Below are positions 17,054 to 25,215 of a stretch of 39,606 bases of DNA, one piece after another. The translations under genes and the position numbers were made by a program. The notes beneath the pieces are model-generated. The model searched no databases and was not told where the DNA came from. It saw nothing but the letters and a program-made list of their open reading frames with translations. Positions within the stretch are counted from its first letter, which is position 1; each line of letters begins with the position of its first letter. Source of the stretch: Bacillota bacterium (GTDB lineage: Bacteria; Bacillota_I; Bacilli_A; Erysipelotrichales; Erysipelotrichaceae); contig JAGHTX010000043.1 in the NCBI GenBank assembly GCA_018065105.1, positions 1 to 39,606 on the forward strand, read 5' to 3'.

Positions 17054-18061
17054 ATGTCAAATAAAAAAGTTACATTAGCCCATGGAGCTGGTGGAAAACA
17101 AACAGCGGAATTGATTGAATCGGTATTTAAACACCATTTTGCCAATCCGGAATTTACTCCAGATGATGCAGCCGTGTTGAATGTAGGAACTGGAAAGATT
17201 GCGATGTCTACCGACGGATTCATCGTTTCTCCTTATAAGTTTAATGGAGGAAATATCGGAAAGCTTAGTATCTGTGGTACCGTTAATGACTTATCTTGTA
17301 TGGGAGCGAAACCTTTATACATGACTTGTTCGTTTATTTTGGAAGAAGGATTTGACTTTGATGAATTGGAAGAAATCGTAGCGGCCATGGAAAAAACAGC
17401 CAATGAAGTAGGCGTTCGTATTGTTGCCGGTGATACAAAAGTAGCTGGTAAAGGACAAGTGGATAAAGTCTTCATCACAACGACTGGAATTGGAAGCTTA
17501 ACCGAAGGTTTCTCAACATCTGGTGCATTTGCCAAACCTGGAGATGCGATTTTAGTAACGGGGGATGTGGGAAGACATGGATGTACCATTTTATTAGCTC
17601 GTGAAGATTTAGGAATTGAAGCCGATATAAAGAGTGATTGTGCTCCATTATGGCACACTGTAGAGTCAATGATCAATACAACCAAAGACATTCATGTCAT
17701 TCGTGATGCGACTCGTGGTGGAGTTGGTACGGTATTGTATGAAATTGCTGCCGAAAGCAACGTTGGAATTCGTTTAAATTCGCAAGATATTCCAGTGGAT
17801 CCAGCTGTTAAAGGGGTTTGCGGTATGTTAGGATTAGATCCACTATACTTAGCCAACGAAGGAACTATGGTTGTGATTGCTCCAAAAGAACAGGCACAGG
17901 CATTACTAAATACTTTAAAACAAGGTAAATATACAAAGAATGCGGCCATCATTGGAGAGATTACCGATGAAATGGTGGGTAAGGTTATGATGACGACCGA
18001 AATTGGTTCACAAACTTTACTTCCTCAACCTGGTGGAGAGTTATTACCTCGTATTTGTTAG
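17054..18061 (+). CDS. hypE: HypE, carbamoyl dehydratase
   Basis: The 335-residue protein belongs to the PurM/ThiL-like ATP-binding family and ends in PRIC; the terminal Cys is the carbamoyl acceptor that becomes thiocyanate and donates cyanide to HypCD. Motifs include AHGAGGK near the N-terminus, DDAAVL, and DATRGGVGTVLYEIA. ATG 17054 lies two bases after the hypD stop with a GGAAGG site; an in-frame extension upstream from 16988 lies in hypD and is rejected. It is the last gene of the operon and ends at a terminator. Confidence 0.96.
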   Translation: MSNKKVTLAHGAGGKQTAELIESVFKHHFANPEFTPDDAAVLNVGTGKIAMSTDGFIVSPYKFNGGNIGKLSICGTVNDLSCMGAKPLYMTCSFILEEGFDFDELEEIVAAMEKTANEVGVRIVAGDTKVAGKGQVDKVFITTTGIGSLTEGFSTSGAFAKPGDAILVTGDVGRHGCTILLAREDLGIEADIKSDCAPLWHTVESMINTTKDIHVIRDATRGGVGTVLYEIAAESNVGIRLNSQDIPVDPAVKGVCGMLGLDPLYLANEGTMVVIAPKEQAQALLNTLKQGKYTKNAAIIGEITDEMVGKVMMTTEIGSQTLLPQPGGELLPRIC

Positions 18062-18070
18062 GAAATGAAC

Positions 18071-18096
18071 AAAAGGACACATAGCGTGTCCTTTTT
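18071..18096. terminator. Bidirectional terminator ending the operon and trpB2
   Basis: AAAAGGACAC (18071-18080), loop ATAGC, GTGTCCTTTTT (18086-18096). A-tract and T-tract flanks serve both convergent genes. Confidence 0.9.
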
Positions 18097-18098
18097 AG

Positions 18099-19484
18099 TT
18101 AGAATTCGTTTCCTGGAAATTTAGGGATTCCATTGAATCCAACTTGTAAATCTTCATCAGTAGGAATGTAGTCACTCATATCTCCATTGTGGAATTTTTC
18201 ATAAGCAACCATATCGAAATATCCAGTTCCTGTTAATCCAAACAGGATTGTTTTTTCTTCTCCGGTTTCTTTACATTTTAAAGCTTCGTCAATCGCTGCA
18301 CGGATGGCATGTGAGCTTTCTGGAGCTGGTAAGATACCTTCCGTTCTCGCAAACATTTCAGCGGCTTCAAAGACAGCGGTTTGTTCCACAGATGTCGCTT
18401 CCATATATCCATCGTGATAAAGTTGAGAAAGAATAGTACTCATACCGTGGAATCGTAATCCTCCCGCATGGTTTGGTGAAGGAATAAATCCACTTCCTAA
18501 AGTATACATTTTTGCCAATGGACAAATCATACCTGTATCGCAGAAGTCATACGCAAATTTTCCTCTAGTAAAGCTTGGACATGAGGCTGGTTCAACGGCA
18601 ATGATGCGATAATTTTTTTCTCCTCTTAGTTTTTCTCCCATGAATGGAGAGATTAATCCACCTAAGTTTGATCCTCCGCCAGCACATCCAATGATAATAT
18701 CTGGAGTAATATTGTACTTATCTAAAGCCGCTTTGGCTTCTAGACCAATAATGGATTGGTGCAATAATACCTGGTTTAGTACACTACCTAATACATAGCG
18801 ATATCCTTCATTTTTAGTCGCAACTTCTACGGCTTCAGAAATAGCACATCCTAAAGAACCTGTTGTTCCTGGATGATCTGCTAAAATTTTTCTTCCTACT
18901 TCGGTTTCCATAGATGGAGAAGGTGTAACACTGGCACCATATGTACGCATAACTTCACGTCGGAATGGTTTTTGTTCATAGGAAACTTTTACCATGTATA
19001 CTTTACAATCTAAATCGAAGTAAGCACATGCCATAGACAATGCAGTTCCCCATTGTCCAGCACCTGTTTCGGTTGTTACCCCTTTTAAACCTTGTTTTTT
19101 AGCGTAATAGGCTTGGGCTAAGGCAGAGTTTAATTTGTGAGATCCACTGGTATTATTTCCTTCAAATTTGTAGTAGATTTTTGCGGGTGTACCTAAAGCT
19201 TTTTCTAGGTGATAAGCTCGCATAGTTGGCGATGGACGGTAAGTCTTGTAGTATTCTTGAATTTCTTCTGGAATATCAATATAAGCTGTATCGTTGTCTA
19301 ATTCTTGTGCAATCAATTCTTCACAGAAGATAGGTGCCAATTCTTCGGCTTTTAATGGTTGTAGTGTTCCTGGATTTAGTAAGGGAGCTGGTTTTACTTT
19401 CATATCCGCTCTTACGTTGTACCATTGTTTTGGGATTTCATCTTCTGATAGATAAATTTTATATGGGATTTTTTCTGTTGTCAT
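18099..19484 (-). CDS. Tryptophan synthase beta-like PLP enzyme (TrpB2 type)
   Basis: The 461-residue protein is of the longer TrpB2 subfamily: an N-terminal region with KPAPLLNP and RPSPTMRAYHLEKAL, the PLP lysine K117 in NTSGSHKLNS, ETGAGQWGTA, the phosphate loop GCAGGGSNLGG, and a C-terminal TGTGYFD. TrpB enzymes condense indole and serine to tryptophan; TrpB2 forms often lack a TrpA partner and may salvage indole. No other trp gene is near. The TTG at 19490 is only three bases from the AAGGAG site, so ATG 19484 is taken as start. It is transcribed away from a LysR gene, which suggests control by that regulator. Confidence 0.93.
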   Translation of the reverse strand: MTTEKIPYKIYLSEDEIPKQWYNVRADMKVKPAPLLNPGTLQPLKAEELAPIFCEELIAQELDNDTAYIDIPEEIQEYYKTYRPSPTMRAYHLEKALGTPAKIYYKFEGNNTSGSHKLNSALAQAYYAKKQGLKGVTTETGAGQWGTALSMACAYFDLDCKVYMVKVSYEQKPFRREVMRTYGASVTPSPSMETEVGRKILADHPGTTGSLGCAISEAVEVATKNEGYRYVLGSVLNQVLLHQSIIGLEAKAALDKYNITPDIIIGCAGGGSNLGGLISPFMGEKLRGEKNYRIIAVEPASCPSFTRGKFAYDFCDTGMICPLAKMYTLGSGFIPSPNHAGGLRFHGMSTILSQLYHDGYMEATSVEQTAVFEAAEMFARTEGILPAPESSHAIRAAIDEALKCKETGEEKTILFGLTGTGYFDMVAYEKFHNGDMSDYIPTDEDLQVGFNGIPKFPGNEF

Positions 19485-19502
19485 AATCAAATACTCCTTG
19501 TA

Positions 19503-19584
19503 AATAATGCAATATTATTAAAACACTAGTATATTCAAATTCCCAATGATAAAATTGACTTTGGTAATAAGAAAATGTTATTAC
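19503..19584. promoter_or_regulatory. Divergent operator region between trpB2 and LysR gene
   Basis: Two inverted repeats lie in the 110-base gap: AATAAT-N5-ATTATT at 19503-19519 and GTAATAA-N7-TTATTAC at 19564-19584. The second fits the interrupted-palindrome form of LysR-type binding sites and lies just ahead of the LysR start. Confidence 0.45.
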
Positions 19585-19600
19585 AAATTAGAGGTAGTGT

Positions 19601-20506
19601 ATGAATTTAAATCAATTAGAGTACTTTATTAGCGTGGCAGAAACCTTGAATTTTACCAAAGCGGCTAGTAATTGTTTTATATCGCAAACAGCTATGACCC
19701 AACAAATCAAAGCTTTAGAAAGAACGGTGGGTGTTCCTTTATTTGTTCGGGATAAGCATCATGTGGAATTAACAAGCGCAGGAGAAGTCTTTTTAAAAGA
19801 AGCCAAACAAATTGTTGATCATTCTCAAAAAGCATTAAAGCTGGCAAGGAATACATCGACGGGGATTCAGGGAAAAATTACCATCGGCTTTATTTGTGGA
19901 TACGGACAAGGAAGATTGGTGGATATTTTAAAGGAATTTCATAATTTATATCCAAATATTCAGATTGCGTTAATAAAAGGGAATATGAGTGTTTTATTTG
20001 AAAAAATGGAAAAGGGAGAATGCGATATCATATTTACGATTGCTCCGTATCGACAGTCTTTTGACCAGTTTGAACATTTGTTTCTAACAAGCTATCCTTT
20101 ATTGGCAGCCTTGGATCCGGATAATCCTCTATCCCAAAAGAACACTTTATCGTATTCCGATTTACAAAATGAAGATTTCATTATTATGCAGCCTTATCGT
20201 CGTGCTAAGGATGAGGCAGAAGAATCTATGTTGATTTATGATAGAGGAGGATTCTTTCCCAATATTGTAGCGATGGAAGGAGATCCAGAAATCTTACTTT
20301 CCATGATTTCTGTGGGACTAGGAATTAGTATCTTACCAGAATATATCATTCGAAATTATCAGAAAGATTCGCATTTGAAATTTTTACCTCTTTTTCGTGA
20401 AAACGGAAGTGTGGAAACCATGGATTTTGAATTAAGCTGGCCCAAACAAAATAAGAACCCAATTATTGACCATTTACTGGATTTGGTTAAAAATAATAGA
20501 AAATAA
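19601..20506 (+). CDS. LysR-family transcriptional regulator
   Basis: A 301-residue LysR protein: winged helix-turn-helix at residues 1-60 (FTKAASNCFISQTAMTQQIKALE), linker helix to about residue 85, then a two-lobe substrate-binding domain (about 90-295) with the usual GDPEILLSMISVGLGISILPE segment. It is divergent from the TrpB2 gene with inverted repeats between them, so regulation of that gene by an aromatic or indole-related ligand is a fair guess. GAGG lies 7 bases before ATG. A GH25 gene follows by 12 bases but has no obvious functional link. Confidence 0.92.
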   Translation: MNLNQLEYFISVAETLNFTKAASNCFISQTAMTQQIKALERTVGVPLFVRDKHHVELTSAGEVFLKEAKQIVDHSQKALKLARNTSTGIQGKITIGFICGYGQGRLVDILKEFHNLYPNIQIALIKGNMSVLFEKMEKGECDIIFTIAPYRQSFDQFEHLFLTSYPLLAALDPDNPLSQKNTLSYSDLQNEDFIIMQPYRRAKDEAEESMLIYDRGGFFPNIVAMEGDPEILLSMISVGLGISILPEYIIRNYQKDSHLKFLPLFRENGSVETMDFELSWPKQNKNPIIDHLLDLVKNNRK

Positions 20507-20518
20507 TGAGGTTTGTAT

Positions 20519-21352
20519 ATGAAAAGAAGAAAAAAGATTCGAAATAGGATAATCCTTCTTTTGTTAGGAGTCTTACTTTTATTGTGTTTTTTAGGCATTT
20601 ATGTTCTTTTTCATTCCGAAAAAGAGGAACCAGTTAGTGAACCGGAAATCGTATATTATTACAATATTGATCAATTTAAAAAAGACGAGAACGGCTTAAT
20701 GACTTTCACTGATCCTGATTACATGTACACAACAGGAATTGATGTATCTCAATTTCAACATTACATTGACTGGGAACAGGTTGCCCAGGAAAATCTAGAT
20801 TTTGTGATGATTCGTGCTGGATATCGTGGAGCGATTGAAGGACTTCTTCATACTGATGAGTACTATGAGCACAATATTCAAGGTGCACTCGACAACAATA
20901 TGAAAGTTGGTGTGTATTGGTACAGCACAAGTCTGAATACAGAAGAACTGGATGAAGAGATTGATTATTTGTTAGAACTGATAGAGCCTTATGATATTTC
21001 CTATCCTGTAGTATATGATATGGAACCTTATTTTCAAGACGAGAATGGGGGAAGAATTCATGTTCTAAGCGTGCAGGAAAAAACAGATCTAGCGAATTAT
21101 TTCTGTGATCGATTGGAAGAGAAAGGGTATAAAACCATGATTTATGGGAATTCCGATTGGTTATACAATAACTTGGATTTCAATCAGATTCGAGATCGAG
21201 AAATATGGTATGCCGCCTATCAATCGAAACCAAGCATGATAGACAGATTTACTATGTGGCAATATTCAAATCGAGGTATTATATCGGGCATTGATACCGA
21301 TGTAGATATTAATATCTATATCCAAAAAAAGGAGGACAAAGTAGATGAATAA
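20519..21352 (+). CDS. Membrane-anchored GH25 lysozyme
   Basis: The 277-residue protein has a basic N-terminus and one hydrophobic segment (about residues 9-30), giving an anchor or uncleaved signal, then a GH25 domain from about residue 70. Catalytic-region motifs visible are TTGIDVSQFQHYIDW, VYDMEP with the DXE pair, and the C-terminal WQYSNRGIISGIDTDVDIN. It should hydrolyse the MurNAc-GlcNAc bond of peptidoglycan at the outside face of the membrane. ATG 20519 is chosen over TTG 20513, with GAGG upstream. It overlaps the next gene by eight bases. Confidence 0.92.
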   Translation: MKRRKKIRNRIILLLLGVLLLLCFLGIYVLFHSEKEEPVSEPEIVYYYNIDQFKKDENGLMTFTDPDYMYTTGIDVSQFQHYIDWEQVAQENLDFVMIRAGYRGAIEGLLHTDEYYEHNIQGALDNNMKVGVYWYSTSLNTEELDEEIDYLLELIEPYDISYPVVYDMEPYFQDENGGRIHVLSVQEKTDLANYFCDRLEEKGYKTMIYGNSDWLYNNLDFNQIRDREIWYAAYQSKPSMIDRFTMWQYSNRGIISGIDTDVDINIYIQKKEDKVDE

Positions 21353-21746
21353 AGAAGTTATGGGAGCCATTATTGGATTGGTAAAAACCTCTCAGAACAA
21401 TCCCAAAACAGAGAATACAGATTCACTGCTTGTACAAGCCTTAAGCGATTGCGACAATGAAAAGTGGATTGAAATTCTTCATCAGGAAAAATATTTAGTC
21501 TCTCCTGGATGTAAAACTTGTGCTTCTCCTTGTGGAAATACAGATGATTATGTATTTAAGAAGGAAGAAGAGGAAGTTGATTCTATAAAGAAATTCTTAT
21601 TGAATTTTTGTATCCAAAATGCGAAAAATGCGGATGCTTATACACTAATAAACCAATGTTTATGTTTTGTAGGCTACGATTTAGAGGCAAAATACTATTC
21701 TCAATTGGTTACACAAGTGAAATCCTTTTTAGCTGAAAAAAAGTAA
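21345..21746 (+). CDS. Small conserved protein with a CX2CX3C motif
   Basis: A 133-residue cytoplasmic protein whose centre reads SPGCKTCASPCGNTDDY, a CX2CX3C motif with a following Asp pair. Similar Clostridia proteins with a CATCASPCGRTADYD stretch are sometimes labelled hydroxylamine reductase, but the size and the rest of the sequence do not support an enzyme assignment. The rest is helical. It starts eight bases inside the lysozyme gene behind GGAGG, so the two are co-expressed. Metal or cluster binding is likely from the cysteines; function unknown. Confidence 0.7.
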   Translation: MNKEVMGAIIGLVKTSQNNPKTENTDSLLVQALSDCDNEKWIEILHQEKYLVSPGCKTCASPCGNTDDYVFKKEEEEVDSIKKFLLNFCIQNAKNADAYTLINQCLCFVGYDLEAKYYSQLVTQVKSFLAEKK

Positions 21747-21849
21747 ATTCTCCTATCCTAAATAGGTTTATTTCGTGATACAATAATATCAGTGTAAAGC
21801 ATAAAACAATTGAAGACATGGAAGTTTTAATGCGACTAAGGAGGATAAT

Positions 21850-22785
21850 ATGAAACAATATGGATTTGGAGTAGATATCGGTGGAACTACTGTAAAAATC
21901 GGTCTATTCGACATGGGTGGAGCCCTTTTAGAAAAATGGGAAATTCCTACTCGTACTCAAAACAATGGAGCATCTATCTTAGATGATATTACAGCTGCTG
22001 TTATGGGAAAAATGGAAGAAAAAGGAATTAAAAAAGAAGACGTACAAGGTATTGGTGTAGGTGTTCCAGGACCTGTTGGAGCTGACGGAACTGTTATGGG
22101 TTGCGTTAACCTAGGATGGGGAACATTCAACGTTGAAGCTGAATTATATCAAAAAACTGGATTACCAGTTAAAGCTGGAAACGATGCTAACGTTGCTGCA
22201 TTAGGAGAAATGTGGCAAGGTGGTGGAAAAGGTCACCAAGATGTAGTAATGGTTACTCTAGGAACTGGTGTTGGTGGCGGAATCGTCATCGGTGGTAAGA
22301 TCGTTGCTGGTGCTCACGGTGCTGGTGGAGAAATCGGACACATTCACGTTAAAGACGGAGAACCTGAAGCTTGTGGATGCGGTAAACACGGATGCTTAGA
22401 ACAATATACATCAGCTAATGGTATCGTTCGTTGCGCACTTCGTAAATTAGCAAAAGAAACTCGTGAAACTACATTACGTAACTTTGATCCACTTACTTCA
22501 AAAGATATCTATGATGAAGCTAAAAAAGGTGATATCGTTGCATTAGAATTAGTTGATGAAACTTGTAAGATGTTAGGTGAATCAATTGCCGTAATCTGTA
22601 ACGTAGTAGACCCTGAAGTTGTAGTTATCGGTGGTGGTGTAAGCCGTGCTGGTACAATTTTAACTGATGGAATCAAAAAATACTTCGTTAAGAATACATT
22701 CCGTGCTTGTGAAGGTACAGACATCACATTAGCATTATTAGGAAATGATGCTGGTATGTACGGTTGTGTAAGACAATTATTCTAA
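21850..22785 (+). CDS. glcK: ROK-family glucokinase
   Basis: The 311-residue protein starts GVDIGGTTVKIG, the ATP phosphate-binding loop. It has the sugar-binding GNDANVAALGE, the second phosphate motif TLGTGVGGG, the GGEIGH motif, and the ROK zinc signature CGCGKHGCLEQY near residues 176-187. Glucose is phosphorylated at C6 with ATP to feed glycolysis. It has its own AAGGAGG site and a terminator after it. The codon choice (GGT, GCT, GTT rich) differs from the neighbours and fits high expression. Confidence 0.93.
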   Translation: MKQYGFGVDIGGTTVKIGLFDMGGALLEKWEIPTRTQNNGASILDDITAAVMGKMEEKGIKKEDVQGIGVGVPGPVGADGTVMGCVNLGWGTFNVEAELYQKTGLPVKAGNDANVAALGEMWQGGGKGHQDVVMVTLGTGVGGGIVIGGKIVAGAHGAGGEIGHIHVKDGEPEACGCGKHGCLEQYTSANGIVRCALRKLAKETRETTLRNFDPLTSKDIYDEAKKGDIVALELVDETCKMLGESIAVICNVVDPEVVVIGGGVSRAGTILTDGIKKYFVKNTFRACEGTDITLALLGNDAGMYGCVRQLF

Positions 22786-22807
22786 TTCGTTAAATAATAA
22801 TTAATCA

Positions 22808-22834
22808 AGCGGGGTTTTACAAGCCCCGCTATTT
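22808..22834 (+). terminator. Terminator after the glucokinase gene
   Basis: AGCGGGG (22808-22814) pairs with CCCCGCT (22824-22830), followed by ATTTT. It lies just before the ribosome site of the next gene. Confidence 0.7.
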
Positions 22835-22848
22835 TAGTAGGAGTCATT

Positions 22849-23682
22849 ATGAGTATTGGTATGAATTTTGTGATTGCCTTTTTAGCTGGATCAGTGGGAA
22901 CGGTCATTGGTGGACTACAAGGCTTTATTATGTATGGTTTTATTGGATTATTTGTGGCTGCAATCTCTCATTTAGGTGGAGATATCGCCTTCTTAGATGG
23001 AACATTTATGAATTTGTTCTTCTTGCCAGCGGTTATGTTCAATGGAGATGTAGTCGGGGCTGCATGGTGTGCCAAAAAACATCCTGACTGGTTTGGTGAA
23101 AACATTGGAAAAGGAATGGCTTCGTATGGGGATGCTTCCGTTCTTCTTGCTGGAGGAATTGGTGGAGTCATTGGGTATGCGGTATTCTATGCTCTAAATC
23201 AAATTGGATTACCAGCGGATACAGGGGCTTGGGCAATGACGCTAGTAGGAATTGCCGTACGTATAGTTTTCAAAGGAAAATATTATGACAAGGGAGCGTT
23301 AGAGTTCTTTACAAGTGGATTTGTGTTCACAAACTTAGCTGGATGGGCATATCCAATCTTCTTGTCTGTCATTGTAGCAACAACTTCTGCAATTTTTGTA
23401 CAAACAACAGGAATTACGAATATTGGATTCTTGGTAAGTGCATGTACTCTAATTTGGAGTTTCTTTGATCCACATTTTCCGGCAACACACCACATTACTT
23501 TAATTGCTGGACTTACTATTTCCTTAACTGGAAATATCGTTTTAGCGGTTCTATTTGGAGTAATTGCTCAAATCATTGGTATCATGTTCGAAATGATTTG
23601 TAACACAAGATGCGGTTCACACATCGACCCACCTGGAGTTGCGATTGCCCTTTGTAGCTTGGTATTAATGTTAATTTTCTAA
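22849..23682 (+). CDS. Multi-pass membrane protein of unknown function
   Basis: A 277-residue, very hydrophobic protein with about seven to eight predicted membrane segments. Glycine-rich helices (GSVGTVIGGLQG, GGIGGVIGYAV), a cytoplasm- or exterior-facing HPDWFGENIGKG loop, and FDPHFPATHHI, a His-rich motif near the C-terminal third, are conserved-looking. The start has AGGAG nine bases upstream. I cannot name a transporter family. It stands directly downstream of glucokinase with a terminator between, so a sugar-related role is possible but not shown. Confidence 0.7.
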   Translation: MSIGMNFVIAFLAGSVGTVIGGLQGFIMYGFIGLFVAAISHLGGDIAFLDGTFMNLFFLPAVMFNGDVVGAAWCAKKHPDWFGENIGKGMASYGDASVLLAGGIGGVIGYAVFYALNQIGLPADTGAWAMTLVGIAVRIVFKGKYYDKGALEFFTSGFVFTNLAGWAYPIFLSVIVATTSAIFVQTTGITNIGFLVSACTLIWSFFDPHFPATHHITLIAGLTISLTGNIVLAVLFGVIAQIIGIMFEMICNTRCGSHIDPPGVAIALCSLVLMLIF

Positions 23683-23720
23683 AAAAAGAGATGGATTACT
23701 GATGTTGTAATCCATCTTTT
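23681..23720. terminator. Bidirectional terminator between convergent genes
   Basis: An 11-bp perfect stem (AGATGGATTAC 23689-23699 / GTAATCCATCT 23707-23717) with A-tract before and T-tract after. It overlaps the 3' end of the acyltransferase gene. Confidence 0.85.
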
Positions 23721-24808
23721 AATTTGTTTAAAATGACGCTTAGCAACAAAGAAAGAAAAAATACGGGAATCATACGAATGAGTAAATAAGTACATTCTTC
23801 TAAAAAAGTAAAGTTAGCGATTGCTTCTGAAGTATAACCTACGATAAAGGAGGTTAAGCGTCCATATGTGTTTCCTTGGGAAAGAAGAGCAATATAGAAG
23901 TGCGTCAAATAAATATAGAAAGTCTGATTTCCAACAAAGTGAATGACCTTACTCAATCTTCCTGTAGGAATAGGGATAGATAATAGCACAATAATCAAAC
24001 TTGCGACCACAATAAAGGAAAAACTGGTTGACCAGTTAAGAAAATAAGCCGATGTGATATCCTTTTGGAGTTGCATATAGTGAAGTGCATATCGAATTCC
24101 TTCAAAAATAAGTGCATTGGCTCCGAATAAGATTATCATCTTCCTGTTTCTTCGAATTCGCTCAATGTTTTTATAGATTGTATATCCAGTAATCGCATAG
24201 ACTATCGGAACGCTTATCGGAATGAAATCCGTAATAGGTACATAATAAGGAATGTTGATATGCAGATCGTTGATCAACATATTGACTAACGCAAAACCAA
24301 TAAGGAAGTATCGTATATTCCTAGTCTTTTGATTCGCTTCTTTATTCTTTAATCCCGGACATATCCACTTTAGGATCGGGAATAGAAGGACCACTAAAAA
24401 ATAGGAATGGATATACCATAAGTGGGTTGCTCCGGACAATTCCGTTCTTCCATAGAGTATACTGGTAAGAAAATTCTTCAAATGGAAATTGGCTGGTACA
24501 AAACAACTGGCTATGGATTGTTTCTCATAGAACCAGGGATAGAATAGCTGGGATAGAAACAAGACAATTAGAGCAGGTAATAAAATATTTTTTGTCGTCT
24601 TTTTTAAGACCTTGATATAAGAATCGTTATTGAATAAAAAGAATCCCATCAAGATAAAAAAGAAGGCGACCCCATCACTAAAAAGCAATCCCCACATGAT
24701 TTTTGTGTGATCCAAGGTAGTAAGGGTTAAGTTGTTGATGTGCCTTCCAATCACGATTAGACATGCTAGAACTCGTATTAAATCAACATTTACATCTCTT
24801 TTTTTCAT
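23696..24808 (-). CDS. Acyltransferase 3 family membrane protein
   Basis: The 370-residue protein has about ten membrane segments and opens with the acyltransferase 3 signature DLIRVLACLIVIGRHINNL, where Arg and His are the conserved pair of the fold. A FFFILMGFFLF segment follows, as in O-acetyltransferases such as OafA- and WecH-like enzymes. These move acyl groups, often acetyl, onto extracellular sugars or cell wall components. A GGTGA sequence precedes the ATG. Acceptor unknown. Confidence 0.85.
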   Translation of the reverse strand: MKKRDVNVDLIRVLACLIVIGRHINNLTLTTLDHTKIMWGLLFSDGVAFFFILMGFFLFNNDSYIKVLKKTTKNILLPALIVLFLSQLFYPWFYEKQSIASCFVPANFHLKNFLTSILYGRTELSGATHLWYIHSYFLVVLLFPILKWICPGLKNKEANQKTRNIRYFLIGFALVNMLINDLHINIPYYVPITDFIPISVPIVYAITGYTIYKNIERIRRNRKMIILFGANALIFEGIRYALHYMQLQKDITSAYFLNWSTSFSFIVVASLIIVLLSIPIPTGRLSKVIHFVGNQTFYIYLTHFYIALLSQGNTYGRLTSFIVGYTSEAIANFTFLEECTYLLIRMIPVFFLSLLLSVILNKLKDGLQHQ

Positions 24809-24913
24809 AGAATCACCATAACACTCAATTCAGTTTAAGGAAAGGGAAAGATACATTCATTTTTAGGAAAACTTCCTTGTTTATAGTAAAGGTGTAAAAA
24901 GGGAGAGATAAAA

Positions 24914-25063
24914 ATGAAAACTTCAAAATTATCAATGGCTTTATATGGAATGAATTTAGTTTTACATACAAGAAAAACAGTAACAAAAACAGCATGCAAA
25001 TTCGCGTTTAAGCATGCCGTGTTATATGGAATTCATCGTCACGCAAAATTGAGAGTTGCTTAG
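24914..25063 (+). CDS. Small basic hypothetical protein (49 residues)
   Basis: An ORF of 49 codons from ATG 24914 to TAG 25063 has a good ribosome site (GGGAGAG) nine bases before the start. The product is very basic (many Lys, Arg and His), with 13 Lys/Arg residues spread along its length, and carries alternating hydrophobic residues suggesting an amphipathic helix. It is not similar to anything I recognise. A hairpin-like AGGAA/TTCCT repeat and a TATAGT box occur upstream near 24865-24890. It lies in otherwise gene-free DNA and could be a real small protein, such as a nucleic acid binder, or noise. Confidence 0.4.
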   Translation: MKTSKLSMALYGMNLVLHTRKTVTKTACKFAFKHAVLYGIHRHAKLRVA

Positions 25064-25110
25064 TGAATTAAATCTTTCGGGATTTAATTTTTTAATTCCT
25101 TTAAAACCTA

Positions 25111-25139
25111 TTGACATAGTAGGAAATGAAGAGTATATT
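25111..25139 (+). promoter_or_regulatory. Consensus promoter of the leader peptide-cysK unit
   Basis: TTGACA (25111-25116) and TATATT (25134-25139) are 17 bases apart. A start near 25146 gives a leader of about 125 bases containing the Cys-rich ORF. Confidence 0.75.
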
Positions 25140-25167
25140 GTGTTCAAGCTTAAGGAGGTAGTACAAA

Positions 25168-25215
25168 GTGACAATCAGACAAATGTGTTGTTGCTGGTGT
25201 ATGTGTACTCGGTAA
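25168..25215 (+). CDS. Cysteine-rich leader peptide upstream of cysK
   Basis: Behind the ribosome site AAGGAGGT (25152-25159), a GTG start at 25168 opens a 15-codon ORF reading (M)TIRQMCCCWCMCTR, with five Cys codons, ending at TAA 25213-25215. It lies about 22 bases after the predicted transcription start and 56 bases before cysK. The composition and position are those of an amino-acid-sensing leader peptide: ribosomes would stall at the Cys run when charged tRNA-Cys is short. No strong terminator hairpin is seen after it, so control may be by mRNA access or stability rather than classical attenuation. Confidence 0.7.
   Translation: MTIRQMCCCWCMCTR

Noticed and set aside
19485-19490. TTG start of the TrpB2 protein
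   Set aside because: Only three bases from the ribosome site; ATG 19484 has proper spacing.
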